A program made the translations under genes and the position numbers. A model generated the notes under the pieces. That model made no database searches. It had not been told where the DNA came from and was given only the letters and a program-made list of their open reading frames with translations. From Micromonospora coriariae (GTDB lineage: Bacteria; Actinomycetota; Actinomycetes; Mycobacteriales; Micromonosporaceae), in assembly GCF_900091455.1 (NCBI RefSeq), contig NZ_LT607412.1, positions 1,612,001 through 1,676,000 on the forward strand: 64,000 nucleotides of DNA. The letters run 5' to 3'. This document shows positions 60,699-64,000 of this stretch, piece by piece. Position 1 is the stretch's first letter. Every line of letters starts with the position of its first letter.

Positions 60699-61954
60699 CG
60701 CGTCCCCTCGTACGGCAGGCGGGCCCGGATCAGCCACCGGCCGCCGTCCGGGCCCACGCTGAGCCGGCCGCCGAGCAGCAGCACGCGTTCCCGCATCCCG
60801 TCCAGGCCGCGGCCGCCACGGCCCGGGTCGGCCCGTCCCGCGTCGGCGCGACAAGCGTGGCGCACCGCGTTGGCCAACTCCAACTCCAGCGCGTCCGGGT
60901 GCAGGTCCAGCCGCAGCGTCACCGGCCCGTGGCCGTACCGGGCGGCGTTGGTCAATCCTTCCTGGACGATCCGGTAGCCCTCCCGGGAGACCACCGACGG
61001 CACCTGCGACACGTCGCCGGCGCGGTGCGCGTGTACCGCCAGGCCGGTCGCGCGGGCGTCGCTGACCAGCCGGTCCAGGTCGGCGAGGGTACGCTGCGGC
61101 GCCACCGCAGGCCGGTCGCCGCCGGTCTCCCGGAGCAGCCCGAGGACGTGGTCCAGCTCGTCCATCGCGGTCCGCCCGGCCTCCTCGATGGCGGTGAGCG
61201 CCCGCCGGACGAACTCCCTGTCGGTGTCGAGCACCTCGCGGGCGGCCCCGGCCTGCAGGGTGGCCACGGTCAGCGCGTGACCGACCGAGTCGTGCAGTTC
61301 CCGGGCCAGCCGGTTGCGTTCGGCGAGCCGGGTGGCCCGCACCTCCAGCGCGGCGATCCGCTCCGCCGGGGCCGGGCCGAGCAGCACCGGCGCCATCGAC
61401 CCGGCGAGCGCGCCGAGCCCGGCGACGGCGTAACCGAGCCCGACCAGCAGGACCACACCGGTCAGCGTCAGCCAGCCGGTGTCCCGCCCGTCCAGTGGCC
61501 CGAACCGTTCCCGGCTGACCAGGTCGGCGCCGATGCCGAACTGCTGCGCGATAAAGGCCAGCGCCATCGGCACCGCCGTGATCAGTGCGACCATCACCAG
61601 CGCGCCGATGATGAGGTGGGTGGCGATCCACAGCGCGCTGCGCAGCCGGGTGTCCCGGTCGCCGCTGTGCCCGGGCGCGGGGTCGGGCAGGTCGACGCCG
61701 AGCAGCGCCCGCACGGCGGCGATCTCCAGCGCCCGGCTGCCGTCGAGCAGCAGCGGCACCACGGCGATCACCAACGCGATCACCAGCAGGGCGAACACCA
61801 GCGGACGGGGGATCTCCGAGCCGGTGAGCAACTGGACGAAGGTCACCCCGAGCAGGCCGTACGGGAGCGCCAGCACCCCGCCCAGCAGCAGGAACACGCC
61901 GCGCCGCCAGGTGCTGCCGGCGACCAGTGGGGCCAGCGCCGCTCGGGGAGTCAC
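60695..61954 (-). CDS. sensor histidine kinase, NarX/HisKA_3 type
   Basis: The 419-residue kinase has five or six N-terminal membrane helices, a HisKA_3 box RLARELHDSVGHALTVATLQA (shortened: ARELHDSVGHALTVA) with the phospho-accepting His near residue 221, and a HATPase region with an N-box-like VQEGLTNAARYG and GRGLDGMRERV. Signals are unknown; the membrane part has no extracellular domain of note. GTG start with GGCGGGG upstream. Confidence 0.9.
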   Translation of the reverse strand: MTPRAALAPLVAGSTWRRGVFLLLGGVLALPYGLLGVTFVQLLTGSEIPRPLVFALLVIALVIAVVPLLLDGSRALEIAAVRALLGVDLPDPAPGHSGDRDTRLRSALWIATHLIIGALVMVALITAVPMALAFIAQQFGIGADLVSRERFGPLDGRDTGWLTLTGVVLLVGLGYAVAGLGALAGSMAPVLLGPAPAERIAALEVRATRLAERNRLARELHDSVGHALTVATLQAGAAREVLDTDREFVRRALTAIEEAGRTAMDELDHVLGLLRETGGDRPAVAPQRTLADLDRLVSDARATGLAVHAHRAGDVSQVPSVVSREGYRIVQEGLTNAARYGHGPVTLRLDLHPDALELELANAVRHACRADAGRADPGRGGRGLDGMRERVLLLGGRLSVGPDGGRWLIRARLPYEGTR

Positions 61955-62018
61955 CCCGCCATTCTGCTGCCGTCACAGGCGTCCGCGACTCCCCCGTGCC
62001 GGGGAGATCGGACCGCGT

Positions 62019-62525
62019 TCAGCGGTGGTCGGCCACGTACGACTGCGGGTCCTTGTCCCGGAAGGGCAGGTCACGCCCGTTCTTGTGCTCGCCGTAGAAG
62101 GTCAGCCAGCGGTGGCCCAGCTCGGCGCGCAGCTCACTGCTGGCATGCCGGCGGAAGTCGGGCAGGGCCTCGTCCTCCTCCTCGGCCAGGTGCTCGCTGT
62201 TCTCCCGGCGGGCCGTGCCGACCGCCGCCCACCAGCGTTCCGAGCCGACCGGGTGCAGCTTGGATTCGGCGATGGCGTCCCGGATCTTGTTGTGGTCGCC
62301 GATCGCGTCGGCGGTCTCGTCCTCGCCGTCGTCGCCGTGCTTGACCAGGTGCGGGTAGAGGATCGCCTCCTCGGCCTCGGCGTGGATGTCCAGGTGCAGG
62401 GCGAGTGCGTCCCAGATCGCCAACAGTTCCTGCTCGTCGCGGGCATCGTCCAGGCGGGCGAAACCGCGCCGGAAGGCGGCGTGGTCGTCCAGGATCAGTG
62501 CGGTGATTTCGTCCACTGTGCTCAC
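62019..62525 (-). CDS. hemerythrin-domain protein
   Basis: The 168-residue protein has hemerythrin iron-ligand motifs: ILDDHAAFR, LHLDIHAEAEEAILYPHL (HxxxE), IGDHNKIRDAI and HLAEEEDEALP. Such proteins bind oxygen, nitric oxide or iron. The GTG start overlaps the stop of the aldo/keto reductase upstream (GTGA), so the two are translationally coupled. Confidence 0.88.
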   Translation of the reverse strand: MSTVDEITALILDDHAAFRRGFARLDDARDEQELLAIWDALALHLDIHAEAEEAILYPHLVKHGDDGEDETADAIGDHNKIRDAIAESKLHPVGSERWWAAVGTARRENSEHLAEEEDEALPDFRRHASSELRAELGHRWLTFYGEHKNGRDLPFRDKDPQSYVADHR

Positions 62526-63502
62526 TTTCCCGTCAGGCCGGTGAACCGGGCGCGCAGCATGCGGGGCATCGCGGCGAGGCCGGTGACCGGGCGGAACCGT
62601 TTGGCGGCCTCGACCAGCGCGGCGTACTCGTCGTCGGTAAGGTCGATGTCCGCGGCGGCGGCGTTGCGTTCCATCTGCTCCACTCCGGACGCGCCGGGGA
62701 TGGCCAGCACGTTCGGGTGGCGCAGCACGTAGGCCAGCGCGATCTGGCTGGGGGTGGCGTCGTGCGCGTCGGCGACCTGGCGCAACGTGTCGATCAGGGC
62801 GGTGCCCCGCTCCAGGTTCTCCGGCAGGAAGTACGGGTTGGCCCGCCGGACAGCGCCGGTCGGCGGGTTTCCCGCGTCGTACCGGCCGGAGAGGAAGCCC
62901 TGGGCCAGCGGGCTGTACGCGATGACCACCCGGCCGGCCTCCCGGGCGTACGGCAGCAGGTCATGCTCGGGCGCGCGGTCCAGCATGCTGTAGCGGACCT
63001 GGTTGCTGAGCACCCGCCGGCCGAGCGCCGCCTCGGCGACCTGCCAGCGGCGCAACCCGTAGTTGCTCACCCCGACCTCGCCGACCAGCCCAATGTCCTG
63101 CAGGACCCGCATGCCGCGCATGGTGCTGTGGTCGGCGACGAGCGGGTTGGGTTGGTGCACCTGGTAGAGGTCGATGCTGGTGACGCCGAGCCGGGCCGCC
63201 GAGGCGACCGCCCGCTGCTGCACCACCGCGGCCACCGGCAGCACCGGCAGGATCTTGCTGGCGATCACCACCTTTGGCCGGTCGTCGCCGAGGGCCGCGC
63301 CGAGGATCCGTTCGCTGCGCCCGAAGCCGTAGATCTCCGCGCTGTCGAAGACCGTCACGCCCAACTCGACGGCCCGCCGCACGATCTGCGCCGCCTGCCG
63401 CTCGAAGTCCGGGCCGTACCCCCACTCCCGGGAGCCGAACTGCCAGGTACCCAACCCGATCTTGGAAAGCGGTTTGGGGGTGTCGAGCGCAATGAAACGC
63501 AT
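62522..63502 (-). CDS. aldo/keto reductase
   Basis: The 326-residue NADPH-dependent reductase has the AKR signature: KIGLGTWQFGSREWG, VFDSAEIYGFGRSERILG (Asp and Tyr of the tetrad), VVIASKI (Lys), IDLYQVHQPNP (His), GVSNYGLRRWQ, IAYSPLAQGFLSGRY and IPGASGVEQMERN. It is leaderless: TAGTTT ends 7 bases before ATG 63502. It forms an operon with the hemerythrin gene and is divergent from a second reductase. Confidence 0.9.
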   Translation of the reverse strand: MRFIALDTPKPLSKIGLGTWQFGSREWGYGPDFERQAAQIVRRAVELGVTVFDSAEIYGFGRSERILGAALGDDRPKVVIASKILPVLPVAAVVQQRAVASAARLGVTSIDLYQVHQPNPLVADHSTMRGMRVLQDIGLVGEVGVSNYGLRRWQVAEAALGRRVLSNQVRYSMLDRAPEHDLLPYAREAGRVVIAYSPLAQGFLSGRYDAGNPPTGAVRRANPYFLPENLERGTALIDTLRQVADAHDATPSQIALAYVLRHPNVLAIPGASGVEQMERNAAAADIDLTDDEYAALVEAAKRFRPVTGLAAMPRMLRARFTGLTGK

Positions 63503-63509
63503 GGTGCCG

Positions 63510-63515
63510 AAACTA
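63510..63515 (-). promoter_or_regulatory. -10 box for the minus-strand aldo/keto reductase
   Basis: TAGTTT on the minus strand, 7 bases before ATG 63502. Confidence 0.45.
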
Positions 63516-63565
63516 CCCCGATGTCCCGGTTCACACGCCCGATCCCCGGCACGGTGGGCCGGAGT

Positions 63566-63571
63566 TACCCT
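63566..63571 (+). promoter_or_regulatory. -10 box for the plus-strand aldo/keto reductase
   Basis: TACCCT ends 7 bases before GTG 63579. The two divergent promoters share about 50 bases. Confidence 0.4.
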
Positions 63572-63578
63572 CATGATC

Positions 63579-64000
63579 GTGACCTATCTCGCCGCGGATG
63601 ACCGCTACGACACAATGACCTACCGGCGCAGCGGACGCAGTGGCCTGCGGCTGCCCGCCGTCTCCCTCGGCCTGTGGCACAACTTCGGCCCGGACCGCCC
63701 GTTTGAGCGGCAGCGCGACATCGTCCGGCGCGCCTTCGACCTGGGTGTCACCCACTTCGACCTGGCCAACAACTACGGCCCGCCGCCCGGTGCCGCCGAG
63801 GAGAACTTCGGCCGGATGCTCGCCACCGACCTGAAGCCGTACCGGGACGAGCTGGTGATCTCCAGCAAGGCCGGCTACCTGATGTGGCCCGGCCCGTACG
63901 GTGAGTGGGGCTCGCGCAAGTACCTGATCTCCTCGCTGGACCAGTCGCTGAGCCGGATGGGGCTCGACTACGTCGACATCTTCTACTCGCACCGGTTCGA
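63579..64000 (+). CDS. aldo/keto reductase (YghZ-like), partial at window edge
   Basis: The first 140 residues show an AKR start of the YghZ/glyceraldehyde 3-phosphate reductase type: YRRSGRSGLRLPAVSLGLW, FDLGVTHFDLANNYGPPPG (Asp, Tyr), ELVISSKAGYLMWPGPYG (Lys) and DYVDIFYSHRF (His), running off the right edge. GTG 63579 fits the leaderless spacing; ATG 63573 is only 1 base after the -10 box. Confidence 0.88.
   Translation, partial: MTYLAADDRYDTMTYRRSGRSGLRLPAVSLGLWHNFGPDRPFERQRDIVRRAFDLGVTHFDLANNYGPPPGAAEENFGRMLATDLKPYRDELVISSKAGYLMWPGPYGEWGSRKYLISSLDQSLSRMGLDYVDIFYSHRF

Overview
The window is very GC-rich DNA from an actinomycete, most likely Micromonospora or a close relative. Four things point there: many GTG starts, many leaderless-looking promoters, a two-gene operon for 10-methyl branched fatty acids, and short GGGNCCC-cored palindromes of the kind I associate with Micromonosporaceae. 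The genus is an inference.

Bases 1 to about 23,250 form a dense DNA restriction/defence island. It holds three different GHKL (MutL/MORC-like) ATPases, a Vsr nicking endonuclease, a cytosine-5 DNA methyltransferase fused to an endonuclease III-like domain, and a tightly coupled run of Z1 ATPase, PD-(D/E)XK nuclease and AIPR protein. These are followed by a large multi-domain DNA-binding protein, a very large SF1 helicase-nuclease on the opposite strand, and an HNH endonuclease with a zinc ribbon. The core matches the MORC/MutL-type restriction-modification systems predicted by Iyer, Abhiman and Aravind (2008, from memory). The methyltransferase would mark self DNA, the GHKL and Z1 ATPases would sense or remodel DNA, and the PD-(D/E)XK, AIPR and HNH proteins would be effectors. 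Vsr and the glycosylase-like tail fit repair of T:G mismatches left by 5-methylcytosine deamination. The most unusual feature is a 129-residue module at or near the C-termini of two otherwise unrelated convergent proteins, the multi-domain DNA-binding protein and the helicase-nuclease.

Bases 23,250 to 25,300 are a scar zone: a 41-bp partial duplication of the 3' end of a flavin/F420-type reductase gene, a frameshifted replication-relaxation gene and a truncated HTH antitoxin-like gene. A degenerate P-loop gene lies on the left, near 1,130-1,590.

From 25,400 to 64,000 the content is chromosomal housekeeping and accessory genes: a secreted EEP-family hydrolase, nicotinate phosphoribosyltransferase, an MMPL transporter, an orphan NarL-type regulator, a secreted repeat protein, VOC and GYD proteins, two paralogous one-pass membrane proteins, an F420/PPOX membrane fusion, an epoxide hydrolase behind a 17-codon upstream ORF, gluconokinase, a class A beta-lactamase-like protein, TipA, a GGDEF-EAL protein, a frameshifted HigB/HigA pair, an ArsR-SRPBCC operon with a palindromic operator, the tmsA-tmsB operon, a MoxR AAA plus VWA pair, a NarL-type two-component system and two divergent aldo/keto reductases. 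Several intergenic hairpins look like terminators, and at least eight start codons lie 6-8 bases after a TANNNT -10 box.
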